Shown here: piece by piece, positions 1 to 8,626 of the stretch
Numbering within the stretch: the stretch's first letter is position 1
Layout: each line of letters begins with the position of its first letter
Translations under genes and position numbers: made by a program
Notes under the pieces: model-generated
Seen by the model: the letters and a program-made list of their open reading frames with translations, nothing else
What the model was told of the DNA's origin: nothing
Database searches by the model: none
From: Pseudoneobacillus sp052180215
GTDB taxonomy: Bacteria; Bacillota; Bacilli; Bacillales; Cytobacillaceae
Assembly (NCBI RefSeq): GCF_052180215.1
Contig: NZ_CP197471.1
Location: forward strand, 1,708,001 to 1,772,000
Length of the DNA stretch: 64,000 nt
Reading direction: 5' to 3'

Positions 1-1
1 A

Positions 2-472
2 GAATATATTCAAGTTAATTTTATGAGTGCTGTTCGGTTATCAAGGTTTTATTTGCCTAATATGACAAAAAATCAATGGGGAAGAATCCTTTTTAATGCA
101 AGCGCGTATTCGGGTTTTTATTCTGGTGAGATGGTTCATTATGGAGCAACCAAAGCCGCACTTTTAGCTCTTTCTCGGGGGCTGGCAGAAAGTGTTACAA
201 ATGGGGTAACGGTTAATGCATTTATACCAGGACCAACTAGAACAGAAAAAGTAGAGAAACACTTATCTGGAAATTCTAATGAAACTAATTCTGATTTTGA
301 CTCAATAGAAAGTCATATTTTTCATTCTATGTTACATACTTCGATATTAAAACGGTTTGTTAACCCAGAAGAGGTGGCAAATTTAGTCGTATTTTTAGCG
401 TCTGAACAGGCATCGGCGATCACTGGTTCAGCCTTCAAAGTTGATGGTGGGATCTACCGAACTTTATTATGA
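2..472 (+). CDS. SDR family oxidoreductase, 5' truncated by window edge
   Basis: This is the C-terminal part of a short-chain dehydrogenase/reductase, an NAD(P)-dependent oxidoreductase with a Rossmann fold. The frame is open from base 2 and reads EYIQVNF before the first internal ATG at 23, so the true start lies outside the window. Visible SDR features are the catalytic tetrad region (a serine in NASAY, then YGATKAALLALSRGLAE with the Tyr-x3-Lys pair), the PGP turn after the strand VNAFIPGPT, and the conserved C-terminal end (VVFLASEQASAITGSAFKVDGG). The substrate cannot be inferred. The family call is secure; the exact enzyme is unknown. Confidence 0.9.
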   Translation, partial: EYIQVNFMSAVRLSRFYLPNMTKNQWGRILFNASAYSGFYSGEMVHYGATKAALLALSRGLAESVTNGVTVNAFIPGPTRTEKVEKHLSGNSNETNSDFDSIESHIFHSMLHTSILKRFVNPEEVANLVVFLASEQASAITGSAFKVDGGIYRTLL

Positions 473-542
473 TAATAAAATAAAGGAATACGCTGTGTCA
501 CTCCCATTCTAGTCGGAATATGGGGGAGAGAAGGAGGAAAAT

Positions 543-773
543 ATGAAGAAAATTCATGAAACACAATCGTCGGAATCCTATAAAAATGTAGAAGAAGATA
601 AATTATATACACCTATAGAGGATTATCAACGGATTGAAGCGGGTGGCGTGTATAAAAAGAATCATATAAAACTTAGTACCCTGCCAAAAGGTATACGGTA
701 TATCGGATATGTGTTAATCGGCTTTACTGTCATAACAACAATAATCGGCATCATTATGACCATATTTTTCTAA
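543..773 (+). CDS. small single-pass membrane protein, unknown function
   Basis: A 76-residue protein with a strong ribosome binding site (AAGGAGG, 4-5 bases before the ATG). The first 50 residues are polar and charged. Residues from about 52 to 76 form one hydrophobic helix (YVLIGFTVITTIIGIIMTIFF) that ends at the C-terminus, so it is probably a tail-anchored protein with a cytoplasmic N-terminal part. I recognise no family. It follows the SDR gene by 70 bases on the same strand and could be co-transcribed with it, but no shared function is evident. Confidence 0.65.
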   Translation: MKKIHETQSSESYKNVEEDKLYTPIEDYQRIEAGGVYKKNHIKLSTLPKGIRYIGYVLIGFTVITTIIGIIMTIFF

Positions 774-934
774 AGTATAAGTTTCGAAGTTTTATTTTGG
801 AAATTTAACCAACGTAAGATCTCTTTTTTGTATAAGACTAAAGTTGTAAAAGCTTTCAGTCTTTATTTGGATTTTATTTAGAAGCTTCTACATTACAATG
901 AAGCTATAAATAATTTCTAAATAAAGGAGTTCAA

Positions 935-1402
935 ATGATGAAAAACGCCAAATTATATGAAACACATGTTTATACAAAAAATTTAGAGGAAGCTATCTCT
1001 TTTTATCAAAAATTAGATTTGGAATTAGCATATGTTATAAATGAACGCAGGGTTGCCTTCTTTTGGTTAGGGGATTCAGCTATAAAAGAACAGATGTTAG
1101 GGATTTGGGAGGTACCAGTGGAAAAGTTTCGACCATCCCATTTTGCCTTTTATGTAAATAAAGAGGAACTAATAAATGTTCCAAGCTTCTTGAATGAAAA
1201 AGGAATAGAAATAAGTCCAAGTTTTGGATTAGATACAAGCGAACCCATTGTTCATTCTTGGATGCCATCAGCTAGCTATTACTTTGAAGATACAGATGGA
1301 AATTCACTAGAGTATATTACGGTTCTTGATGGGAAATCCAAACCTGAGGTTGGAGCTGTACATTTAAGTAAATGGGAAGCATTAACTAAACAGAGTGTCT
1401 AA
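935..1402 (+). CDS. VOC superfamily (glyoxalase/dioxygenase-like) protein
   Basis: A 155-residue protein of the vicinal oxygen chelate fold. It opens with ETHVYTKNLEEAISFYQKLDLELAYV, the usual first beta-alpha-beta unit. A histidine follows in PSHFAFYV, and YYFEDTDGNSLEYITV near residue 125 carries the conserved metal-binding Glu of the second module. Members include glyoxalase I, fosfomycin- or bleomycin-resistance proteins and extradiol dioxygenases; nothing here singles one out. AAAGGAG stands 5 bases before tandem ATG codons at 935 and 938. It stands alone between short gaps. Confidence 0.85.
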   Translation: MMKNAKLYETHVYTKNLEEAISFYQKLDLELAYVINERRVAFFWLGDSAIKEQMLGIWEVPVEKFRPSHFAFYVNKEELINVPSFLNEKGIEISPSFGLDTSEPIVHSWMPSASYYFEDTDGNSLEYITVLDGKSKPEVGAVHLSKWEALTKQSV

Positions 1403-1524
1403 AGGAATGTAAGGGATGGGGGATTTTACTCATCTCTTTTTCATTTGGCTTGGTCTTATAGCAAAAGTTTCTCTAGAGACTATGATAGATTATAATAGAG
1501 AAAAATAGTTTTTTTGGGGGAGTT

Positions 1525-2334
1525 ATGTTGAGTGTCCAAAAAGTTGGGATTGACGCAGGAGGAACGTTAATCAAATTAGTCTATGAAGAAAATACCCATA
1601 TACATTATAAAACTTATCCTATATCCCAGCTAGAAAGTGCGATGGACTGGTTAAAAATGATAGCTCCTAATGCTAAAGTCGCCTTAACAGGTGGGAAGGC
1701 TATTTTTTTATCTAAAAAGTATTTTCCTAATGCTATTCAAGTACCTGAATTTGAAGCAGCTTGTTATGGCGCAAGATATTTTCTAATGGAAGAAGGAAAC
1801 AAACCTGATTCATGTATATTAGTTAATATTGGAACCGGAACATCATGGTTTTATTTACAAGGGGACAAATACGATCGTATTCTTGGAAGCGGCATCGGCG
1901 GTGGAACATTCATGGGGCTAGGAGAACTTTTAACAAATGAAAAAGAGTATGCCAGTCTTGTACAATTATCGGAAATAGGAAATAAGACAAAGGTAGATCT
2001 AACTGTTAACGATATTTACATGGGAGAAGAGACCCCTGTTGATGGGAACATAACAGCCAGTAATTTTGCTAGAGGTAAAATTGACAATCAATCGAAAGCA
2101 GACTTAATGGCAGCTGTTACGAATATGGTTGCAGAGACGATTGTATTATTAACGTTACAGGCTGCGGCGATGCACCATACAAATGAAGTTGTTTACATGG
2201 GTAGTACATTTAAAGGAAATCAGCCATTAATAAATGTATTGGAATCATATAAAGGCATGCTTGGGTTAAATACAAGATTTCTAAAAAAAGGTGAATTTTG
2301 TGGGGCAATGGGTGCTTTTTTATCACTAAGTTAA
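1525..2334 (+). CDS. coaW: type II pantothenate kinase
   Basis: CoaW phosphorylates pantothenate with ATP, the first step of coenzyme A synthesis, in the cytosol. The 269-residue length fits the Staphylococcus/Bacillus type II enzyme. The N-terminal phosphate-binding loop is GIDAGGTLIKLVYE. The adenosine-side loops appear as NIGTGTSWFYL and LGSGIGGGTFMGLG around residues 108-135. The C-terminal part reads VVYMGSTFKGNQPL and GAMGAFLSL. The ATG follows TTGGGGGAG closely. Type II enzymes are typically not feedback-inhibited by CoA. It lies 49 bases upstream of selB on the same strand with no terminator between them, so read-through is possible. Confidence 0.9.
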   Translation: MLSVQKVGIDAGGTLIKLVYEENTHIHYKTYPISQLESAMDWLKMIAPNAKVALTGGKAIFLSKKYFPNAIQVPEFEAACYGARYFLMEEGNKPDSCILVNIGTGTSWFYLQGDKYDRILGSGIGGGTFMGLGELLTNEKEYASLVQLSEIGNKTKVDLTVNDIYMGEETPVDGNITASNFARGKIDNQSKADLMAAVTNMVAETIVLLTLQAAAMHHTNEVVYMGSTFKGNQPLINVLESYKGMLGLNTRFLKKGEFCGAMGAFLSLS

Positions 2335-2383
2335 AATCTTTAGCCCCCATTGAAAATAAGATACATAGAAGTAGGTGTATGTA

Positions 2384-4270
2384 TTGGAAAAAAGATATTT
2401 TACAATTGGGATGGCTGGTCATATTGATCATGGCAAGACATCTCTTACAAAAGCTTTAACCAATGTTGATACGGACAGATTAAAAGAAGAAAAGGAAAGG
2501 CAAATCTCCATTGAACTTGGGTTTGCGCCATTGTATGAAGATCATGAAATCCAAATATCTGTTATAGATGTTCCAGGGCATGAACGGTTTATTCGACAAA
2601 TGATTGCGGGGGTTGCAGGAATTGATTTAGTCGTTTTAGTAGTTGCCGCGGATGAAGGGGTTATGCCACAAACTCAGGAACACTTGGATATTTTAGGGTT
2701 TCTAGGTGTTAAGAATGGAATTGTTGCGATAACGAAAATTGATCGTGTAGATGATGAATTTATTGATCTTGTCAAAGATGATATTTTAGGTGAATTACAA
2801 GGGACTGTTTTTGAAAATACTCCTTTTGTAATGGTTGATAGCTTAACAAAAAGGGGAATTGAAGAGCTAAAACAATTAATTATAAATACTTTAAAAAATC
2901 AATCTACTCGTGATTCCAAAGGGGCATTTCGATTACCAATTGACCAAGTATTTACCGTAAAGGGACAAGGTACGGTAGTTCGTGGCACGGTTTATGAAGG
3001 AGCAGTTGAAGAAGGACAATCATTAAAAATTATGCCAAAGGGTTTAGAAGTTCGTGCACGGCAATTACAGGTTCATCATTCACCTGCTGAAAGAGCTTAT
3101 GCTGGACAACGTGCAGCCATTAATTTATCTGGGGTTTCTAAGGATGAAATTGAGCGGGGAGACGTTTTGGTTTCTTCTGAACATTTTATTGTAACTAATA
3201 CAATTGATGTTGCGATAAGAGTAGTAGAAGACCTTGATTATATGGTTAAACAGAGAATGCCAATCAAGCTACATGTGGGAACAGCTGAAGTAATGGGGAA
3301 AATTGTGTTTTTTGACCGAAACGAATTAAAAGATGAAAACGGTGAAATCTTATGTCAGCTTCGTTTAGAAGAAGAAATTGTAACAAAGCGCGGTGACCGG
3401 TTTATTATACGTAGGCCAAGTCCACAAGAAACCATTGGGGGAGGTTGGATTATTGACCCAAGTGGTAATAAATACCGTTTTGGTGATAAGACAATAGAAG
3501 AGCTAGAGAAAAAGAAAAAAGGGACACCGATTGAGCGAATAACGGCTGCCTTATATGAAGCCAAAAGTCTCACATTAAATGAATTAATTAAGCGAACTTC
3601 GATTGATGAAGAAACCATTTTAAGTAATTTAAAACAGGATCACTTTATCCTTTACAACGGAAAAGAATATACTTTATCCATTCTTATCAATCACATAGAG
3701 GAAGAAATAGTAAGCCGTTTACATGATTATCATGAAAAAAATCCAATGAAACAAGGGTTAAATAAGGCGGAGCTTATACAATCCATGCAAGGTTTATATC
3801 CGAAAGGGCTCCTTGATTTTGTTGTTGAAAAAGGAATAGAGAAGGGTACCTTGGCTCGTAATGGACAATTCGTCTTTTTAGCTGAATTTAAACCACATGT
3901 CTCGAAAAATTGGCAAAAGCGGGTAGAGAATTTATTAGAGCAAATGAAACAAGATGGATTAAAAACACTTTACTTAGCTGATTATTTAAAAAATGCAGGA
4001 ATACCTGAATCATTAATTCCTGATTTAAAGAGATTTTTGGAAGAACAGGAGTGGATCATTCCGTTAGATGATCAATATTATTATCATTCTGAAGTCTTCC
4101 TCCATGCAGTAGAAACTCTAAGAAAAGGGACAGAAGAAGATTTTGAAGTAAGTAAAGCAAAGGAAATATTAGATCTATCTCGAAAATATATGATTCCTTT
4201 CCTAGAGCGTTTGGATGCCAAGAATATAACGAAAAGAATAGAAAATAAACGGGTTTGGATAACAAAATAG
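2384..4270 (+). CDS. selB: selenocysteine-specific translation elongation factor SelB
   Basis: SelB is the EF-Tu-like GTPase that delivers Sec-tRNA to UGA codons carrying a SECIS hairpin. The G domain shows GHIDHGKTSL (P-loop), the DTDRLKEEKERQ-SIELGFA switch region typical of SelB, DVPGHERF (G3) and ITKID (G4). EF-Tu-like beta domains follow, with GQGTVVRGTV. The C-terminal third is winged-helix-like and ends near RVWITK, as needed for mRNA hairpin binding. The total of 628 residues is normal. TTG at 2384 is preferred because AAGTAGG sits 8 bases upstream; an in-frame GTG at 2375 has no binding site. No selA, selD or tRNA-Sec gene lies in this window. Confidence 0.9.
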   Translation: MEKRYFTIGMAGHIDHGKTSLTKALTNVDTDRLKEEKERQISIELGFAPLYEDHEIQISVIDVPGHERFIRQMIAGVAGIDLVVLVVAADEGVMPQTQEHLDILGFLGVKNGIVAITKIDRVDDEFIDLVKDDILGELQGTVFENTPFVMVDSLTKRGIEELKQLIINTLKNQSTRDSKGAFRLPIDQVFTVKGQGTVVRGTVYEGAVEEGQSLKIMPKGLEVRARQLQVHHSPAERAYAGQRAAINLSGVSKDEIERGDVLVSSEHFIVTNTIDVAIRVVEDLDYMVKQRMPIKLHVGTAEVMGKIVFFDRNELKDENGEILCQLRLEEEIVTKRGDRFIIRRPSPQETIGGGWIIDPSGNKYRFGDKTIEELEKKKKGTPIERITAALYEAKSLTLNELIKRTSIDEETILSNLKQDHFILYNGKEYTLSILINHIEEEIVSRLHDYHEKNPMKQGLNKAELIQSMQGLYPKGLLDFVVEKGIEKGTLARNGQFVFLAEFKPHVSKNWQKRVENLLEQMKQDGLKTLYLADYLKNAGIPESLIPDLKRFLEEQEWIIPLDDQYYYHSEVFLHAVETLRKGTEEDFEVSKAKEILDLSRKYMIPFLERLDAKNITKRIENKRVWITK

Positions 4271-4283
4271 ATAGAATGAAATG

Positions 4284-4311
4284 CAGCTCCCCATAAAGGA
4301 GTTGTTTTTTT
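4284..4311 (+). terminator. intrinsic terminator after selB
   Basis: CAGCTCC and GGAGTTG form a 7-bp stem (one G-U pair) around a 7-base loop, followed directly by seven T residues. It begins 14 bases after the selB stop. Confidence 0.85.
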
Positions 4312-4380
4312 ATATAAAAACAGGAATTTGCTACTTTCATCTATAATTTCTTATAGATGAGAATATCTTATGGAGAAGGG

Positions 4381-5196
4381 ATGAAGGTTATGAATCCATT
4401 TGTTTTTGCATGTATCGCACCACATGGGGGAGAAATTATACCAGAATTAGCAGGAAAAGATCCAAAAAGAATGTCTATAACAAGGAATAGTCTTGTAAAT
4501 TTAGGCACTGAAATGGAAAGAGCTAAACCAGACACCATTATTGTCCTAACTCCACATGGAACTCGTATAAATGGTCAATTTTCCATTACGGATTCAGAAC
4601 GAATACAGGGAGATGTAGAGGAGAACGATTCCATTTATAAAATGGAAAAAGAAATTGATCGAGAGTTAGCACGGAAGATTGCAAAAATGGCTTCCGGATC
4701 TGGTCTGCCAGTAGGTACGATTAATTTTGCTACTGCTGCTGGCCCATTATCTTGTTTACCCTTAGATTGGGGAGCTATTGTTCCTTTAAGATTTATGCCT
4801 AGTGTTCCAATTGTGGTGATTACACCTTCGAGAGAAGTTTCTTATGAGAAGCATGTTGAATTCGGAAATGCTTTAAGAGAAGCTGTCTTGTCGTCTAACA
4901 AACGTGTAGCACTTATCGCAAGCTGTGACTGGTCACATGCTCATGATGTGAACGGACCATACGGGTATGACTCTGCAGCAAAAACATTAGATGAAGAGGT
5001 TGTTTCGTTAATCAAACAAAATCATTTTGAACAAATGGCAGAGTTCCCAGATGAGTATGTAGAAGCTGCAAAACCGGATGGTATATGGCAAGCCTTAATT
5101 TTAGCAGGAGCTATCAAACCGGAAGAACGCCAAGTTGAATTTTTATCCTACGAAGCACCTACATACTTTGGGTTAATATGTGCTGCTATAAGATAA
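4381..5196 (+). CDS. LigB/MEMO-like extradiol dioxygenase family protein (AmmeMemoRadiSam B-like)
   Basis: A roughly 271-residue protein of the class III extradiol dioxygenase / MEMO superfamily. Histidines sit at the positions expected for a metal or MEMO-like site: FACIAPHGGEI near the N-terminus, IIVLTPHGTR around residue 60, and ASCDWSHAHDVNGPYGYD around residue 185. In true LigB enzymes such histidines and a C-terminal glutamate bind Fe(II), and the protein opens catechol-type rings; many bacterial relatives have no proven substrate. The AMMECR1 and radical-SAM partners of the three-gene system are not adjacent. ATG 4381 follows GGAG by 5 bases, so it is preferred over the in-frame ATG at 4357. 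Confidence 0.75.
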   Translation: MKVMNPFVFACIAPHGGEIIPELAGKDPKRMSITRNSLVNLGTEMERAKPDTIIVLTPHGTRINGQFSITDSERIQGDVEENDSIYKMEKEIDRELARKIAKMASGSGLPVGTINFATAAGPLSCLPLDWGAIVPLRFMPSVPIVVITPSREVSYEKHVEFGNALREAVLSSNKRVALIASCDWSHAHDVNGPYGYDSAAKTLDEEVVSLIKQNHFEQMAEFPDEYVEAAKPDGIWQALILAGAIKPEERQVEFLSYEAPTYFGLICAAIR

Positions 5197-5227
5197 AATG
5201 TCTGGTACATTAAGTATAAAAATTGGA

Positions 5228-5257
5228 AGCGACCCTTACTGGGGGTCGCTTTTGTTT
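5228..5257 (+). terminator. terminator between the LigB-like and PAP2 genes
   Basis: AGCGACCC and GGGTCGCT form an 8-bp stem with a 7-base loop followed by TTTTGTTT. It serves the plus-strand gene. The stop codon of the convergent minus-strand PAP2 gene lies in the loop. Confidence 0.85.
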
Positions 5258-5745
5258 CGATTAATTATGTTTACGATGTTGCTTATTGTTGAACCCACAA
5301 CAGCACTTCTAATAATATCAGATGGATAATGATGTCCTACCCAGATTCTTGATAGCCCGGTAACAGCAGATAATCTTGTCATCAGTTTGCCAAGTCTAGG
5401 TTTTTTTAGAAAAATAGATGTTGAAACAGCAAAAGCTAGCAGCGTGTGTTTGCTAAAGTATGAAGAATCCATCTTAGAGGGTATTAGAATTCCTACCTTA
5501 TGATAAAGAAAAGGTCTTGGTTTAAAATAGATAAGTTTACATACAAAATGAAGTAGCCAAGCAACACCTGCAGATTTGATAGCATCCAATGCAACCTCGC
5601 GGGAAGACTTATTTCTTATAAGTAAGTAAAAAAGAATAACTAAATAAAAATATCGTATCTTCTTAGAGAAAAAAATCATGATAAAGTCCATGACAGGATA
5701 CCTGCCAGAGAAGTGGTTTAATACCTTAAATATTTTTTCGTCCAT
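5236..5745 (-). CDS. PAP2 family phosphatase, undecaprenyl-diphosphatase-like
   Basis: A 169-residue integral membrane protein of the type 2 phosphatidic acid phosphatase family. The three catalytic motifs are visible in order: KLIYFKPRPF (K-x6-RP), YFSKHTLLAF (the PSGH-like motif, here SKHT) and SRIWVGHHYPSDI (SR-x5-H-x3-D). The closest functional group is BcrC/YbjG-type enzymes that dephosphorylate undecaprenyl pyrophosphate on the outer face of the membrane, recycling the cell-wall lipid carrier; some relatives act on other lipid phosphates. Four or five hydrophobic segments are visible. It is a single-gene unit on the minus strand. Confidence 0.85.
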   Translation of the reverse strand: MDEKIFKVLNHFSGRYPVMDFIMIFFSKKIRYFYLVILFYLLIRNKSSREVALDAIKSAGVAWLLHFVCKLIYFKPRPFLYHKVGILIPSKMDSSYFSKHTLLAFAVSTSIFLKKPRLGKLMTRLSAVTGLSRIWVGHHYPSDIIRSAVVGSTISNIVNIINRNKSDPQ

Positions 5746-5898
5746 ATGTATACTCCTGTTCTTTTTTATACACCTTGCATAGTTATTTTTCCTAGGGTGA
5801 CTATTTTTAATCGATATTTTTTTGTTATTTTATCCCTTATGAAATTACAGATGATTTTCACTTTTATCTGCACTTTTTTGCTAGGTAGTGGAAGGTAT

Positions 5899-5930
5899 AA
5901 AAAAGACGTCATAAGAAACCTTATGACGTC
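5899..5930 (-). terminator. terminator of the DUF3231 gene
   Basis: GACGTCATAAG and CTTATGACGTC form a perfect 11-bp stem with a 4-base loop. Read on the minus strand, it is followed by six T residues. It lies 20 bases after the DUF3231 stop. Confidence 0.9.
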
Positions 5931-5950
5931 AGCTTATTTTTAAAAATATA

Positions 5951-6463
5951 TTAGCACTCAACTGATTTGTGAATGTGAAGAGGAGGAGGAATTAACCAAC
6001 CCTTTTCTTTATTAAGTCGCAGATATTTTCCTCCAAGTGTTGCCTTTTGCGTATGGAATTGTCCAAACATCATGGCAATATCTTCTCTAATACAGGAACC
6101 AATCATTTGACTGCAGGCCACTAAACCAGCAGCAATATCAGCAGAAATAGCTGCCGCTATTTCATTATCCATAAACCGAGCACCTACTGGTATTTCTTCT
6201 AGACATGCCTTTGGTCGATCTGGAGGAGAAGGAGGTAAACCAATACCATTTTCCTTTAGAAGTATTTCAATTTGTTTTGCTTCCTGTTGGGCAGCTTCAA
6301 TCGATTCCTCAACTAATTTATGCAAATCACCGTCTCCGATGTGGTTTAACATGGTTTGATATCCAGCGACCATCGCTTTTGCACCTAATAAAAAGCTCCA
6401 AGTTCCAAATACTTCCCCGTAATGCATTGGTTCATCTTTCGGGTTACCACTTAATATACCCAT
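5951..6463 (-). CDS. DUF3231 family protein (CotF/ferritin-like helical protein)
   Basis: A 170-residue protein beginning MGILSGNPKDEPMHYGEVFG, the standard N-terminus of DUF3231 proteins. These proteins are common in Bacillus and helical like spore coat protein CotF. AGGAGG stands 6 bases before this ATG, so I reject the 18-residue longer frame starting at 6517. The middle is rich in helices with acidic pairs (EESIEAAQQEAKQIEILL) and the end is aromatic and proline-rich (WLIPPPLHIH). The molecular function is not established; in related species members are often linked to spores. It is a single gene on the minus strand. Confidence 0.85.
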   Translation of the reverse strand: MGILSGNPKDEPMHYGEVFGTWSFLLGAKAMVAGYQTMLNHIGDGDLHKLVEESIEAAQQEAKQIEILLKENGIGLPPSPPDRPKACLEEIPVGARFMDNEIAAAISADIAAGLVACSQMIGSCIREDIAMMFGQFHTQKATLGGKYLRLNKEKGWLIPPPLHIHKSVEC

Positions 6464-6641
6464 AGTAAACCTCCTAAGTACGTTCATTTTTGTGCCACCT
6501 TTCATAAATGTGGACAAAATTAGGATTACCTTACTGCTGATATAAATGCACGAAGTCTACATGGTAATTTTATGTCTATAAAAAGGTGTTTTTGAAATAA
6601 GCAAAAGGACAAACTAAAGTAATAGTAGGAGGGAATATGAC

Positions 6642-7901
6642 ATGGATTATGAAAAAAGGATGATTGCATCCATAAAAAATGAGGCGATTTCCTTTGAGAC
6701 GAATCGTGATTTCGACCAACTAATAGAAGCAATTGGAGATCGTCAATTTGTCTTGCTTGGGGAGGCATCACATGGCACTTCCGAGTTTTATCAAATTAGA
6801 ATGGAGCTATCTAAACGCTTAATAACAGAAAAAGGGTTTTCTGTTATTGCGGTAGAAGGTGATTGGCCGTCATGCTTTACAGTTAATGAATATATAAAGG
6901 GTTTTAAAGGACAATCGGCATTAGATGCAGTCAAAGATTTTAATCGTTGGCCAACTTGGATGTGGGCAAATGAAGAAATACTTTCTCTTATTGACTGGAT
7001 GAAAACTTATAATTCCATTTTTCACAATAAAGTTGGTTTCTATGGTATTGATGTTTATAGTCTGTGGGAATCCATGGAAGCACTTGTAAAAAACCTCGAA
7101 ACGAGTGGTACTGGAGATGTTGAAAAAGCAAAAAAAGCTTTTTCGTGTTTTGAACCTTTTTACAGAAGGCCAGAAAATTATGGGATTTCAGCAGCATTTT
7201 ACGGAGAGCATTGCCAAAATGAAGTTTCGGACCTATTAGCAACTTTACGTAAAAATCACTATCAATATGAAAAAGGTCATGAGGAATCACTTAATATCCA
7301 AGTAAATGGACTAGTAACACAAAATGCTGAAAAGTATTATAAGGCAATGGTCAGGGGTGGTCCAGATGATTGGAATATTAGAGATCACCACATGGTTAGT
7401 GCCATTGATGAAATTGTTTCGTTTTATGGAACAGAAACGAAGGTAATTGTTTGGGAGCATAATACCCATATTGGTGATGCAAGGGCAACAGATATGATTA
7501 GGGAAGGTTTAGTTAATGTTGGCCAAATCATGAGACAAAAATATGGTCACGAGAATGTTTACGCAGTTGGATTTGGAACCCATCGAGGAACGGTTATGGC
7601 TGCAAATCGATGGGGGGAAGAAATGCAGGTAATGAGTGTACCGATGGCAATAGATGGAAGCTGGGAGGATTTGATGCATAGAGCCGGCCCTTTTAATAAG
7701 TATTTATTGTTTAACCCTCAAAATGAGACTAGCTTTCGCAAGGAGATTGGGCACCGTGCAATTGGTGTTGTCTACAATCCGGAGTATGAACATCTCGGTA
7801 ACTACGTAACCTCCATCATGTCAGAACGCTACAATGCCTTTTTTTATATAGATGAAACAAAAGCCTTATCACCATTAAAAACAGAAATATTACATGTTTA
7901 A
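6642..7901 (+). CDS. erythromycin esterase family protein
   Basis: A 419-residue protein of the EreA/EreB-like family. The key motifs are VLLGEASHGTSEFYQIR (with the His and Glu used in the family's hydrolytic centre) near residue 40, FSVIAVEGDWP, YGIDVYSLW, and VIVWEHNTHIGDARAT near residue 270, followed by GFGTHRGTV. True Ere enzymes open the macrolide lactone, but most chromosomal relatives have no demonstrated antibiotic activity, so a resistance role should not be assumed. AGGAGGG lies 8 bases before the ATG. It is a single-gene unit with its own terminator. Confidence 0.85.
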   Translation: MDYEKRMIASIKNEAISFETNRDFDQLIEAIGDRQFVLLGEASHGTSEFYQIRMELSKRLITEKGFSVIAVEGDWPSCFTVNEYIKGFKGQSALDAVKDFNRWPTWMWANEEILSLIDWMKTYNSIFHNKVGFYGIDVYSLWESMEALVKNLETSGTGDVEKAKKAFSCFEPFYRRPENYGISAAFYGEHCQNEVSDLLATLRKNHYQYEKGHEESLNIQVNGLVTQNAEKYYKAMVRGGPDDWNIRDHHMVSAIDEIVSFYGTETKVIVWEHNTHIGDARATDMIREGLVNVGQIMRQKYGHENVYAVGFGTHRGTVMAANRWGEEMQVMSVPMAIDGSWEDLMHRAGPFNKYLLFNPQNETSFRKEIGHRAIGVVYNPEYEHLGNYVTSIMSERYNAFFYIDETKALSPLKTEILHV

Positions 7902-7907
7902 AGGTGA

Positions 7908-7940
7908 AATACCCTCCAGTTTTTTGGAGGGTATTTATTA
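7908..7940 (+). terminator. terminator after the erythromycin-esterase-like gene
   Basis: AATACCCTCC and GGAGGGTATT form a perfect 10-bp stem around an 8-base T-rich loop, followed by TATTAAT. The U-tract is weak but the stem is strong and the position is right after the stop. Confidence 0.7.
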
Positions 7941-8003
7941 ATGAAAGGATTTTTGTAACCTTTTATAGAAATATAGAAGATATTTAAAAAAGTGGGGGAA
8001 AAT

Positions 8004-8588
8004 ATGGAGAGGAAAGTATTGTTAGTTATATTTGAAACTTTTAGTGAGTTTGAAATATGCGTATTAGCTTCGATAGTAAAAAGGAAATATAAAATAGAAA
8101 CTGTTTCTATTAATACTGAAAAAATAGTTGGAGAGTCAGGTTTACTTTTCTCTTCACATATACTTTTTGACGATATTAGGGTAGAAGATTATGATGCTAT
8201 CATTATCCCAGGGGGAGATATGTTTTACATAAAAGATGCGGATAACCTGTTTTCATTAGTGAAAAGGTTTTATGATGCAAAAAAATTAGTTGCCGCCATT
8301 TGTAGTGGCCCATTTGTTCTATCAAAAGCTGGGATACTTGAACATCACCCTTTTACCGTCACCTTGACAAAAGAACAACGTCGATTTTTAAGCATTCCGG
8401 AAAACCATTTTATATATAAAGAAGTAGTAAAGGAAGAAAATATCATTACAGCTCAAGGTCATGCCTTTGTAGAATTTGGAATAGAGGTTGCAAGACATTT
8501 AAATTGTTTAAATCAGGATTTTGATATTGACTTTTATACGGGGAAAAGAAATAAATTTATGGAATTAGAATCAAAAATAATCAAATAA
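8004..8588 (+). CDS. DJ-1/PfpI (class I glutamine amidotransferase-like) family protein
   Basis: A 194-residue flavodoxin-like alpha/beta protein. It opens RKVLLVIFETFSEFEI, continues with DYDAIIIPGGDMFYI (the loop before the acid residue), and has the nucleophile elbow AAICSGPFVLSKAG with the reactive cysteine near residue 100. ITAQGHAFVEFGIEVARHL is the usual C-terminal motif. Family members act as proteases, deglycases, chaperones or amidases, and the exact role is open. GGGGG lies 5 bases before the ATG at 8004; the in-frame GTG at 7992 is less likely. Confidence 0.85.
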   Translation: MERKVLLVIFETFSEFEICVLASIVKRKYKIETVSINTEKIVGESGLLFSSHILFDDIRVEDYDAIIIPGGDMFYIKDADNLFSLVKRFYDAKKLVAAICSGPFVLSKAGILEHHPFTVTLTKEQRRFLSIPENHFIYKEVVKEENIITAQGHAFVEFGIEVARHLNCLNQDFDIDFYTGKRNKFMELESKIIK

Positions 8589-8617
8589 AAAAAGCTCATG
8601 AATGTCATGAGCTTTTT
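8587..8617. terminator. bidirectional terminator between PfpI-like gene and ppiB
   Basis: AAAGCTCATGA and TCATGAGCTTT form an 11-bp stem with a 3-base loop and A/T runs on both sides. It can end transcripts from both convergent genes. Confidence 0.9.
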
Positions 8618-8626
8618 GTACTTTTC

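Noticed and set aside
5746..5943. 65-codon plus-strand frame between the PAP2 and DUF3231 genes
   Set aside because: No ribosome binding site, phenylalanine-rich composition typical of AT-rich antisense, and it runs through the DUF3231 terminator.
6642..7901. Macrolide resistance gene
   Set aside because: Family membership alone does not show drug esterase activity; the context is core-like with no mobile element.
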